This document shows positions 9,969 through 19,436 of a stretch of 64,000 nt of DNA, piece after piece (position 1 is the stretch's first letter; every line of letters starts with the position of its first letter). The notes below the pieces were generated by a model. It saw only the letters and a list, made by a program, of their open reading frames with translations, did not search any database and was not told where the DNA came from. The DNA is from Bradyrhizobium sp. ISRA430 (GTDB lineage: Bacteria; Pseudomonadota; Alphaproteobacteria; Rhizobiales; Xanthobacteraceae): NCBI RefSeq assembly GCF_029909975.1, contig NZ_CP094516.1:7356501-7420500 (forward strand), written 5' to 3'. The translations under genes were made by a program, and so were the position numbers.

Positions 9969-10564
9969 AAGCTGCCGCCGCGCACGTTAGCGGCGAAAGG
10001 TTTCGTCGCGGAGTTGGTGAAGATCTCGAGACGCATGGGGTTGAGAGCCCGGCGGGCGAACCGGACAACTGGGTGCGGCCCTGTCGATAGGCTCGGCTTT
10101 TTGGTTGACCGCGGTGCGTTGGCCAGGGGATGCGCGCAGAGTAGCACCACATATGAGACGTATCGCCGCGTCTTTGGCTAGAGCGTCTTGTTTCGGGGGC
10201 CGCTCACGTAGAGGTTCTGAAGGGAATGTCAAAGCTCTCCACCTTGAGCCAGCCGGTTCGGTCTTTTTGTCCGTCTTACGGCGTTTCAAATTACCGCAAG
10301 ACGTGTCTGAAGGGCGAGGGGCGCTTCAATGACACGATGGTCGGCTATGGCAGTAGGGTAAGGCATGCGGGTCACCGGCGGAGCTGACCGCGGAAGCCGA
10401 CCATGCCTCATCCGGCATCGCATGGAGGATGACGAGAACTGGCTGACTATGTCCGCAAACGATCACGATGCGATCAGGAGGGCAGGAACGGCAGTCACCT
10501 AAATTCGTGAGAACCAGGAAGAGGGTTCCCGGTGCGAATGCGATCCGGTGCCGGCCGTAGCCTC

Positions 10565-10594
10565 GTCAGCTTCTCGAAAGCTTCTCCGAATACG
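10565..10594 (+). promoter_or_regulatory. tts box (TtsI-binding site)
   Basis: GTCAGCTTCTCGAAAGCT followed by a C-rich tail matches the rhizobial tts-box consensus almost perfectly. It lies 63 bp upstream of the effector start at 10628, the usual distance, and so marks that gene as part of the type III secretion regulon. Confidence 0.85.
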
Positions 10595-10627
10595 GACTAA
10601 CCCAGTGATCCTGGACGGGAGGCTGGC

Positions 10628-12460
10628 ATGGACTCGCACAATTTCGCCATATCCAATGCAGCACCTCCGCCATCGGTACAGCACGCCGTTCCAGACGATC
10701 AACCGAACCAGGCGGGAGAAGACGCCTTCGAGCAGCAATTAGATGCGGCGCGCGCGGCCGATTCCGCTGGCCTTGCCCGGCGCCCCGGCCGCAAACCGCC
10801 GCCGAATGTGTCGCGCGCGGATTTTAATTACATTCACGAGATGATGAGCGGCGTCAGTGCTCGCCGAAAACTGTCGCCGTTGACGGCCGAGAAGTATGCT
10901 CAAATGCTTTACAAGGTGGCGAATTACCTCGGCGAGCGCGGCCAGTCGCTCGAAGCCAGTGATGATAATACACTAAATCAGCTCTCTGACACCGTGTTCA
11001 AGGAGAATAAGCACGTAGGTATGGCTTTGCGGGCACTTCAAGAACAGCGCGGAGGTTCACCTGCAGTCAGGGTCAGGCGCGCGCGTGCCGCGACTTCGAT
11101 GAGTACTGGCCGCACACGTGTTGCTCCAACTGAAGTTGATGCGCCGCTTATCGAAAGCGTCATAGACGAAGGTATCAAGAGCAAGCACTGGGCGCCGGCG
11201 ACCGTCCAGCATCATGACACGATGCTTCGCAAGCTGTCGAACAGTCTCGGGATGCGGGGCGAGACGCTTGCTGGAACAAGCGATGATGCGCTGTACGACT
11301 ATGTTAAGGAAGCCTTCCCGAAGAACTGGAAGAGAATGACGGGTTCGCTCTGGGCGCTGCGTGAGCATCGAGGGGGCTTGGACGGTTCGGAGCAAGGGTC
11401 TTCCGCATCAGACGGCCCTGACCAGGCCAAAAGCAGCGCCGCCGCCGGCTCGCCAAGGTCGGATCTCATCCCGGAGGCGCTTTGGCGGCTCCTCGATGAT
11501 GATGATCGCGTCGAGCCGTCCGTCATGGCCGAGAATCCCGAACTTCTGAGGCAGGAACAGGAGCTTCGCGACCAAATTGAGGGCGGGTGGGATGATCAAT
11601 CCATCCTTCTGCCGGCTTCCACCGATCGGGAAGAATTCACTTCGGATCCAGAGGATCTCATGGAGCGCCCGGCGAAACGCAGGCGAACACTGGACCGTCA
11701 ATCAGTGCATTCGCCGGTCTCCGTCGATCCAGGGGAGCTCACCTTGGACGCCCGGCAGTTTGCTCCCGCGGAGCCTTCCCAGTTGCTAGCTAATGAGTCT
11801 GCGCAGTTGGATCCGGATCCACTCGCCGATGAGCTCGCGGATCCGGCAGATCCAGGCGCCTTTACTTTCGCGCCCCTGCCGCTTTCTCCGGGGGAGCTGT
11901 CGCGGTTGTTGGATATTGAACCCACGCCGTCTGGGCCGGATCAACTCGCGCAGGAGGTCGCATGCTCGCTAGGTGCAGAAGCTTCTGTTATCGCTCGAGC
12001 CCCCCTTTCTCCTGGGAAGCTTTGGCGACTGCTGGATGACGAATCCACACCACCGCTGCCAGATCAGCTATTCGACCGGCACTCAAGCTCAATAGATCAA
12101 AATGTATTCAGTTCCGATTCCCTGCCGCTTTCTCCAGGGGAGTTTGCTCGACTGATCGATGATCCATCGGGCGGAGTGGACCAGTTTGCCGGCCACTTGC
12201 CGCTTCAGGCCGATACCGCGGCACTCGATTTCGAGTACCTGCCATTCTCACCAGGCGAGCTCCGTGGACTGCTGGATGATGAGCCCGTGCCGTCCGGGCC
12301 GGATCAGCCGCTCGGCAATTTGCCTGTTTCGGCTGATCCAGATGCGTTTATATTCAACGAGGAGCAGATGCCGCCAGGAGAGCTTCGCCGATTGCTTGAA
12401 GATGAGCCGGCATCCTCAGCGGCGGATCAACCGCCACGCCGGTTTCCGAGCAACTATTAG
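10628..12460 (+). CDS. Type III effector with paired integrase-core-like modules and acidic repeats
   Basis: A 610-aa protein with a GGGAGG ribosome site just before its ATG and a tts box 63 bp upstream, so very likely secreted by the type III system. Layout: a polar N-terminus (secretion signal region) with QAGEDAFEQQL near residue 30; two helical modules resembling the core-binding (SAM-like) part of phage integrases, about residues 52-140 and 165-252; a monopartite nuclear localisation-type signal PAKRRRTLD near residue 347; then five or more imperfect repeats of the type PLSPGELxRLLDDEP from about residue 400 to the end. The 602-aa effector at 30183-31991 shares every part, so they are paralogues. 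The repeats and NLS recall SUMO-protease effectors (NopD/Bel2-5 type), but no ULP protease domain is present. Nuclear action in plant cells is inferred. Confidence 0.75.
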   Translation: MDSHNFAISNAAPPPSVQHAVPDDQPNQAGEDAFEQQLDAARAADSAGLARRPGRKPPPNVSRADFNYIHEMMSGVSARRKLSPLTAEKYAQMLYKVANYLGERGQSLEASDDNTLNQLSDTVFKENKHVGMALRALQEQRGGSPAVRVRRARAATSMSTGRTRVAPTEVDAPLIESVIDEGIKSKHWAPATVQHHDTMLRKLSNSLGMRGETLAGTSDDALYDYVKEAFPKNWKRMTGSLWALREHRGGLDGSEQGSSASDGPDQAKSSAAAGSPRSDLIPEALWRLLDDDDRVEPSVMAENPELLRQEQELRDQIEGGWDDQSILLPASTDREEFTSDPEDLMERPAKRRRTLDRQSVHSPVSVDPGELTLDARQFAPAEPSQLLANESAQLDPDPLADELADPADPGAFTFAPLPLSPGELSRLLDIEPTPSGPDQLAQEVACSLGAEASVIARAPLSPGKLWRLLDDESTPPLPDQLFDRHSSSIDQNVFSSDSLPLSPGEFARLIDDPSGGVDQFAGHLPLQADTAALDFEYLPFSPGELRGLLDDEPVPSGPDQPLGNLPVSADPDAFIFNEEQMPPGELRRLLEDEPASSAADQPPRRFPSNY

Positions 12461-13007
12461 AGAACACGAGCCATTGTCGCAGACGCCCTGAACTCGCTAT
12501 CGCGACCGCTTAAACTTCCGGGAAAACCTGCAAGCATTTAGCTTGTATCGAACGTATCGCCTTGCGTTTCGGCGAACCGGCTTCGCCTGCATCACTTGCT
12601 GAGCGAGCGCCAGCTGGCGCGAATATCGGCCGCATTTTCGACTGTGGTTGGGAGTGCTGGATGTTTCGACCCCTTGCGATCTGGCAGCGGCCAAGTAGCC
12701 GGGGCTCAATCGAAGCGCAGCGGATCGCCTTCGACAATGTTTAGCGCCAGCGGCGATGAACAGTCCATGTCCCTAACCCCGCGAGCGCTCGATCTCAATG
12801 TTTGGATTTGGTCTATCGCACAACGCTTCGTCTTTTTCGTGCATAGGCAAGGTGCTACGGCGCGATCGCACAGTCGAGGCCTCTGCTGCGTCTTATAAAT
12901 GTCATCTTGCGCGGGCCAGTGACGCGCGCGGCGGCTCGATCGAGCCAGCGCTCAATAGCAGACAAGGCACGCGGCAAGGATGCGTGTGACAAAGCACGAG
13001 CACGTCG
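12461..13007. other. Intergenic stretch, no gene seen
   Basis: Between the effector and the polygalacturonase only short overlapping frames occur on both strands. No tts box or nod box was found upstream of the pectinase pair, and no clear remnant of a ULP-protease domain was seen after the effector stop. Confidence 0.5.
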
Positions 13008-14303
13008 ATGACAAAGCGTTTTCGCAACTGGGCCCTATTGTCCATACTCGCCTCCATGGTTGTCTGCCCCGCCGCAAAAGCGCAAGACCGCCGGACTATC
13101 GCCGAACCTGTTGCACCTCATACGGTCTGCGATCGCCCTGTGCCTTCCGGCAAGAACGATACAGTTAGCCTACAGGACGCCATTGAACATTGCCCGGCTG
13201 GCGCTGCAGTTTATCTCGGGCGCGGCGAGTTTCACTCAGGTCCACTCGAGATGAAATCGGGCGTGACTTTATGGATCGGACGCGGTGCGGCGCTGATCGC
13301 CATCCCCGAACCAGCTGCTTACGACAAGGGCCGGGGACAATGTGGTCGCATCATGGGTAAGGGCGACGGTTGCCGGCCATTCATCAGCTTTTCCAAAACG
13401 CGTGGCGGCGGCATCTACGGCGAGGGCATCATCGATGGTCAGGGCGGCGCAATGATGGGCGGCGGGGCCGAAACCTGGTGGCAGCTGGCCCGCCGCGCGC
13501 AAGCTGAGGGCGGCAACCAGAACGCCCCGCGCTTGATCCAGATCGATCATGCGCAGGACATCACGTTCTCTGGTATCACCTTGCGCAATGCCCCCAATTT
13601 CCATGTCGCGATGAACCGGGTCGAAGGTGCCACTTTCTGGGGCCTCACTATCGATTCACCGGCGGATGCGCGCAATACCGACGGCATCGACCCCGGCGCG
13701 AGCCAGGATGTGACCATCACCCACAGCTTCATCCGCACGGGAGACGACAACGTTGCAATCAAGGCCGGCGACAATGGCTCAAGCAGCCATATCTCCATCC
13801 TTGATAATTATTTCGGCTGGGGGCACGGCATGTCTATCGGCAGCGAGGTGAATTCCGGAGTTAGCGACATACTGGTGCGTAATCTCACGCTGGACGGTAC
13901 GACGTCGGGCCTGCGCATCAAGAGCGATGTCAGTCGAGGCGGTCTGGTCGAGCGCGTGACTTATGAGAACGTGTGCCTGAGGGGCAACCGGTGGCCGGTG
14001 GCGTTCGATGCAAAATATGATCCGCGCGCGCAAGGCACGAGAATTCCGGTCTATCGGCAGATCGTTCTGCGCCATGTGCGTGGCGACAATGGTGTGCTGC
14101 TGATGCGCGGCGTAGACGAGCGGCATACCCTCGACGTTGCACTCGAGGATGTCCGATTTGCCAATTCCGCGACTTGGCAACTCGAACACGCGAAGGTGAC
14201 CGCAAGTCCCTCTGACGTGTCGCCGCCGCTGCCGGGACGAGCCACAGAACCGCTGCGCGGATCGGAGGCATGTGCCATAGCATTCCGCGAGGGCAATCGC
14301 TAA
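13008..14303 (+). CDS. Secreted polygalacturonase (GH28)
   Basis: A 431-aa glycoside hydrolase family 28 enzyme that hydrolyses alpha-1,4 bonds of de-esterified pectin. It starts with a typical Sec signal peptide (hydrophobic core WALLSILASMVVCPAAKAQ, cleavage about residue 26). All family signatures are present: NTDGID near residue 222, GDDNVAIKAG near 245 (catalytic Asp pair), GHGMSIGS near 272 (His) and RIKSD near 303. It should act in the periplasm or outside the cell on plant wall pectin. The pectin methylesterase gene follows on the same strand after about 260 bp, a logical partner because esterase action makes substrate for this enzyme. Confidence 0.93.
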   Translation: MTKRFRNWALLSILASMVVCPAAKAQDRRTIAEPVAPHTVCDRPVPSGKNDTVSLQDAIEHCPAGAAVYLGRGEFHSGPLEMKSGVTLWIGRGAALIAIPEPAAYDKGRGQCGRIMGKGDGCRPFISFSKTRGGGIYGEGIIDGQGGAMMGGGAETWWQLARRAQAEGGNQNAPRLIQIDHAQDITFSGITLRNAPNFHVAMNRVEGATFWGLTIDSPADARNTDGIDPGASQDVTITHSFIRTGDDNVAIKAGDNGSSSHISILDNYFGWGHGMSIGSEVNSGVSDILVRNLTLDGTTSGLRIKSDVSRGGLVERVTYENVCLRGNRWPVAFDAKYDPRAQGTRIPVYRQIVLRHVRGDNGVLLMRGVDERHTLDVALEDVRFANSATWQLEHAKVTASPSDVSPPLPGRATEPLRGSEACAIAFREGNR

Positions 14304-14563
14304 GTACGACACCCGGCGCCGAACCCGGCTGGTGAGTTCGGCATCGGCCGGCCTAAATCGCTGGTCTTGCAGAACCTCAGCCTCATGTCCGGTACTTCGT
14401 TGCGGGCCGCCGCCGGGTTTGCAGGACCGCAATTGCGAGAGTCACGTGGGGATTCTGGGCTGGCGAGGAAAATGTGTTTGACCATGCACGGCGGCTATCC
14501 CGCGGCGGTATCTCATATCGACTGCGTCGAGCGTGTCGCGAACTCAACGAAGAGTGAGATCAC

Positions 14564-15568
14564 ATGCGAATTTTCGTGCCTTCCGCTGCGCTTCTGGCCG
14601 GATGTTTCTGCATCCCGGCAGCGTACGCTGAGCCGCTATTCGTGTCGCATGCCGGAAATGCAGACTATCACTCCGTGCAGCAAGCCATCGACGCGTTGCC
14701 GGCGGAAGGCGGAAATGTCCGGATCGCGCCGGGCGTCTATCGCGAGAAGGTCAAAATCTCCAAATCCGGTATTCATATCGAAGGGACTGGCAGGAAGCCG
14801 GAGGATACGGTCATTGTGTATGGCGACGGCGCGATCAATGTAGGAGGAACCGCCCGTTCGGCGACGCTGGATGCCGCTGGCGATGACTTTCGACTCGAGA
14901 ATCTGACCATCCAGAACGACTACGCCCTCAATCCGGCCAATCCCCCCTCGCAGGCGGTAGCGCTGTCCGTTACCGGAGACAGGGACGTCGTTACGCGCGT
15001 CCGCCTGCTCGGTGCCCAGGACACGCTATTTGCCGGCAAGGGACCAAACGGCAGAATGTCACGACAATACTTCTCGAACTGCTACATCGAAGGGCATGTC
15101 GATTTCATATTTGGCAACGCCAAGGCCTGGTTCCGGCAATGTGAGTTGCACGGCATCGCAAATCAAGCGGTCATCTATACTGCTCAGAGCAAGGCAGCGC
15201 CGGATGAGGACAGTGGCTATGTTTTTGATCATTGCAGGCTAACTGCCGACCCCGCTGCGGGCTATATCGCACTTGGCCGCCCTTGGCGCCCCTACGCCAC
15301 AGTGGTCTTCCTGTCGGCGAAGATAGATGCCCCCGTGATCGGGGAAGGGTGGCGCGAATGGACGCCCGGCAAGACCGATACGTTGAGGACAAGCTATTAT
15401 GCCGAATACAGATCCTTCGGCGCCGGGGCCAACCCCTCAGCCCGCGAGCCTCGCTCCCATCAACTGACAGATGGCGAAGCTGCGAGATGGTCGCTGAGCG
15501 TGTTCTTCGGAGGCGCGACAGATTGGCTGCCAAGAGAACCATATCGATGGAAGACAAAGCAACGGTGA
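14564..15568 (+). CDS. Secreted pectin methylesterase (CE8)
   Basis: A 334-aa carbohydrate esterase family 8 protein that removes methyl groups from homogalacturonan. A signal peptide (MRIFVPSAALLAGCFCIPAAYA) precedes the right-handed beta-helix domain. Family signatures seen: GVYREKV near residue 57, QAVALS near 131, AQDTLF near 152, VDFIFGNA near 180 (catalytic Asp) and LGRPWRPYA near 236 (catalytic Arg). GAGTGAG-like purines precede the ATG. Together with the upstream polygalacturonase it forms a two-step pectin-degrading pair, probably used to soften root cell walls during infection. Both reading frames are intact. Confidence 0.92.
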   Translation: MRIFVPSAALLAGCFCIPAAYAEPLFVSHAGNADYHSVQQAIDALPAEGGNVRIAPGVYREKVKISKSGIHIEGTGRKPEDTVIVYGDGAINVGGTARSATLDAAGDDFRLENLTIQNDYALNPANPPSQAVALSVTGDRDVVTRVRLLGAQDTLFAGKGPNGRMSRQYFSNCYIEGHVDFIFGNAKAWFRQCELHGIANQAVIYTAQSKAAPDEDSGYVFDHCRLTADPAAGYIALGRPWRPYATVVFLSAKIDAPVIGEGWREWTPGKTDTLRTSYYAEYRSFGAGANPSAREPRSHQLTDGEAARWSLSVFFGGATDWLPREPYRWKTKQR

Positions 15569-16378
15569 CGAGACGACGGCGATCGTCTGATGAACGACGG
15601 GGGAGTGCGGATATGACGACGGCGTGGGCTGCCACCGACAACGCGCTGGGCATCATATTTGTGGGTCATCGAAAGCCTCACCAGACGGTTACTCACGAAC
15701 AGGGAAACGCGCAACTGCGTGCGATAGCCCAGTGCTTGATGAACGCGATGCACGGTGTGGAAGGCGATCAAGTTCACGATGCCTGCCTTGCCTCGCTGCG
15801 ATCGGCAGAGCCCTTGAGATAGGTCGGTGGCGCGGGGCGCTACAGCTCCTGGCTATGTCAGAACTGGCCGTGAACGCCGCGATCCATCGGCTCTCGTGAT
15901 CGATCGTTGATCCGGCGCCACCGAGCGAATAGGCCTGGATGGGTCGCTTCTGCGCCGAAACCCTTTCCATAGAGCCAACGAGTGTCCCCGGATAGGTTCG
16001 TAATTTCGTGTTGCTTCTCGAACAACGGAGGGATCGATCGTGCGCAACTCCTGTTGGAGCTTCGAAGGTGGAACCGGCGGTAGTAGCGATTCAGCCGTCA
16101 GGAGTGGAAGGAGCCGTTTGGCATTTCCACGAGCTCACCGCTGGGCCGATGCAGCCGCCACGTGCGCAGGATCTTGCCGCATCCCTTTTTCCGGGCCCTT
16201 CTTCCTGACCGCTGCGCGGAACGAAACGAACCGGTCATCATGTCGATTGTCCGCCATGGTCGCCCGAAAGCGTTAGCCAGGGAAATCAAACTGCCCGCAT
16301 AGCCAGAGCAAAGCTCTGGATGGTTCCGTCCTCCACTTCCGATGCGCCGTGAGGCCTGCTGAGATGTTCGGGCTAGCT
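15569..16378. other. Intergenic stretch, no gene seen
   Basis: About 0.8 kb between the pectin methylesterase and the J-domain gene. Only short frames overlapping on both strands occur; none has a convincing start or a recognisable motif. Confidence 0.45.
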
Positions 16379-16996
16379 CTAGCGCACCACGGTCTTCAGG
16401 TACTGGTAGGCCTTGATGATCTCGACCAGGCGATCCTCCGTGGAGCGGTCGCCGCCATTGGCATCGGGATGGTGCTGCTTGACCAACGCCCTGTACTTCG
16501 CCTTGATATCGCCGAGCGTCGCATTGGCATTCAGGCCCATCACCTGCAACGCGTTGCCCTCGACATTGAAAATCTTGCGCGCCTCAGGCTTGGCCTTCGC
16601 GCGGTGGCGGGTACCGGCGCGTCCGTTCAGCTCGACGAGCGTGCAGAGGGCATACCAGTCGTCCTCGAAATTGGCAGTGCTGCCGGTCATTTTGTGTGCG
16701 CTGATGCTCTCGCCCATCTTCCACGTCGGACGATGGCCGGTCAGCGCGTCCCTCTGGTAGCGCGCAACCGCTTCCGCGTCCATTCCCGAGAAGAAATTGT
16801 AGGACTGATTGTATTTGCGAACATGCTCGATGCAAAAGTGCCAATAGTCGCGCGCATTGCCGCGGCCCTTGGGCGCGGGATGGGTAGCCTTGTTCTGGCA
16901 GCCAGGCCATTCGCATAGCGCAGTGGTCTGGCGCTCCTGCGCTTCCTGCTTATTGATGCGAATGGAGTCGAAGATTTTGGATGTGTCGATCAACAT
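16379..16996 (-). CDS. J-domain protein (DnaJ-like co-chaperone)
   Basis: A 205-aa minus-strand protein with a C-terminal J domain (about residues 148-205) including the diagnostic HPD tripeptide in QHHPDANGGD, which stimulates the ATPase of an Hsp70 partner. The N-terminal half carries cysteines and histidines (CEWPGCQNKATHPAPKGRG, then YWHFCIEHV) that may bind zinc. J-proteins of this size and layout occur as housekeeping genes in Rhizobiales, so this copy may be an imported paralogue. No partner chaperone gene is nearby. Confidence 0.88.
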   Translation of the reverse strand: MLIDTSKIFDSIRINKQEAQERQTTALCEWPGCQNKATHPAPKGRGNARDYWHFCIEHVRKYNQSYNFFSGMDAEAVARYQRDALTGHRPTWKMGESISAHKMTGSTANFEDDWYALCTLVELNGRAGTRHRAKAKPEARKIFNVEGNALQVMGLNANATLGDIKAKYRALVKQHHPDANGGDRSTEDRLVEIIKAYQYLKTVVR

Positions 16997-19017
16997 GACC
17001 TGGCTCCGTTGGCGGAGCGGCAGTTAACAGAGCCGCTTCTATGCTAGAGACTTGGTTTGGACGGCAAGTCGGGTCTGACTCGGCCTTTGCGTCCAGTCAG
17101 TCGCATGATGTAACAGGCACTTCCTAGCAATGGACATGCCAGGACGCGCGAGCTTGGTTCAGACCATCATCTCTTTGCGATTTCAGATCAGCTCAATCGC
17201 AATTTGCTGTCGGGTTCTGCACACGGACGTCTTGAACGGGACCGGTGCGAATACTCTCAAAGGTCCAGCGAAGGGCAATGCTCGGTAATGTGCGCAGCGA
17301 GGAACGCGAGCGGCGTCTTCTTAATTTTGTTTAGAAGCTCGGAAAGTCTTCCGTCTTCGTAGCGAAACAGAAAGCGCAATGTCGCGATCTGAAGGGAATT
17401 CGGCCCCGCTCGTTCACGGATCAATGCAAGTCACAGCGCCGGCCCGCCGCTGACGAAGCCCCCCTGCTCACCGGCCGACCCAGCAAAGTCTCGGACGTTT
17501 CGCTGTTGGAGCGGGTGGATGCTGGCGCTGGCACGACAGCCGTGTTGTAGGAGGTGCTTGGCAAGGCGCTGGTCCACGTCCCGGATGCAGCTCTAATGGT
17601 TATGTCGAGGCAATTCGTTTGCGGGGAGTCGGATCCTATGAAACACCAGTTTATCGCCAATTGCTTCAGAGCATCGTGTGCTGAAGCGTCACCTAGCGCG
17701 GCGATGTCGCCTTTAGACAACCGTTTTTCGAGCCCTGGCGCTTTTGGCAGTTTGGCGACGACGGGACATGCACCGTGAATCAGAAATTGGATCTCGATTA
17801 TGCCCTCGTCGGGTACTGGAATGCATGACCCAAAAACAAGCGAGACGATCAGTCAGCGAATATCCGTCCTTAAGGATCGGGCAGAAGAGCATTTCGGACA
17901 TCGTGCATGAGTACAACCCGCCTGTTGTGGGAGTTGCAGCCCTATGCGCATGCGGTGCGGCCGGCCCGCAGTGGCGGCGATGGCTTTCGGCAGCGCAACT
18001 CTATTTGCCCGAAAAGTTGCGGAGCCTGGACCTCACGCCTTTACGAAACAGCTCTACCAATCTAGGGAGCGACCGCGGTCAAGACGTGAAACGCAATCGG
18101 TGCGAGTTCGTCATTAAGTGGAAGCCCATGATCGGTTCAAACTCTCCTCCAGCCTGCGCACCTCCTCCGCGGCTCGACGGCGACAATCATCGTTGCCGCC
18201 GCTAGCCCTGCCCAACAGAAGGTCACATTGATCCCAGGGCGTCGCATTCGCCTGTCGCGCCGTCCGCCCGCATTCTATTTGCAGATCAGTATCTGCGGTG
18301 ATCCGGCGGACCAGAGTAGGAACCCAATAGAGGATGGCGCAGCTCTCGGCCCTGTGGGGCGATTCCGGCCAGCAACCCGTCAAAACAACTGCTTTGCATC
18401 CGCGAGACCGGTGCGCAGCGATCCCCGGGACATTTCCGTCCGTTATGTACAAGTGCCCCATTGCCTACACGTCTGCTTGCACCGTCTCATCATTGGATGA
18501 CGAAACGCCAAGCTTCCCGCAGTAAGAAGTCATATCGAGAGACATAGGGTTGGATGCCGCGCGGTATGCGGCGCGGGCACCGACCATGAGGGGCAGCCCG
18601 GCCGTCGGATCTCAGTCAACTCCTGCCTTCGTCGACTGCCTGTCGGAATAATTTTTTGCGGGGTCGTCGGTGGTTGGATTAACCGCTCGAATCCACGCGG
18701 TACATGCTCGGAGATACTGTAATGCGTTTTGAGAGCGTTTTGTCCGTCCGCTACGAAGATTTTCTGCGCAGCTCAGGTGGCAGGCGCGGTAATTCAACGT
18801 TCGTGTCGCCAGTGCAGCCTGCAATTTAAAACGATGTACGCGGTCAGTCGTTGATGCGCGCAAAGCGGACGACCTGCATTTAAAGAAATTTGTTAACTGC
18901 GGCCGATTTACAACCTTAGCGAACACGCGGTCGCTGCGCATGTATGTCGAGTTATCCGCAGAACCATTCGCATGACTGCGCGCTCGTATTTTTGAGGCAC
19001 TTTGGTCGAGGTTCGAA
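16997..19017. other. Two-kilobase stretch without a supported gene
   Basis: Several frames of 60-150 codons exist on both strands, but they overlap one another, lack ribosome sites and match nothing I know. I found no IS ends, tRNA or regulatory box. It is most likely degraded DNA. Confidence 0.4.
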
Positions 19018-19353
19018 ATGCTCAACGTCGTGAAGTTTCGTCGACCTGGTGCGCCCATGCGGCGCACTGAGCCAATGCAAACAATGGCGATTGCTAAGCG
19101 TGACGCGCCATTAGCGCCGTTCGCAATAGCATGTGATTCCGGTCGAGGTGCAAATCAGCGGCTCAAAGCCGCCCGCGCCAATGCCAAGCTCACGATCGCG
19201 CGTGCGATTGCCACGCTGGAGGAGAACCATCGCCAGATACGAGCGGCCATACACAAGATTGCCGATTCATCAGCTAGGGCCAGGCTGGAAGCCGATCTCG
19301 ATCTAATCGAGCGAGAGCTTGCTCTCGCCAAACGGAAATCTGCCAGCCTTTAG
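19018..19353 (+). CDS. Small basic helical protein, unknown
   Basis: A 111-aa ORF. The C-terminal 70 residues form a strong helix with heptad spacing (LKAARANAKLTIARAIATLE, then LEADLDLIERELALAKRK). The first 40 residues are basic. It lies 84 bp before the chemoreceptor gene on the same strand, so the two could be co-transcribed. I do not recognise the family. Confidence 0.45.
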   Translation: MLNVVKFRRPGAPMRRTEPMQTMAIAKRDAPLAPFAIACDSGRGANQRLKAARANAKLTIARAIATLEENHRQIRAAIHKIADSSARARLEADLDLIERELALAKRKSASL

Positions 19354-19436
19354 AGCTGACGGTCCTCGTTTTACGATGGGATCGCTGAAGTACATTCGAG
19401 GTAAGACGACCACCCTTTAGCAGAGAGCCACAACAA

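Larger units (their letters stand above)
8156..10564. other. Gene-poor stretch with remnants
   Basis: About 2.4 kb with no convincing intact gene. It holds a MATE transporter fragment (8750-8945), a possible NifA/RpoN promoter (9201-9302) and a possible small coiled-coil ORF (9675-9968). Frames elsewhere are short, overlap on both strands and match no family I know. The stretch looks like decayed DNA between the defence operon and the first effector. Confidence 0.5.
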
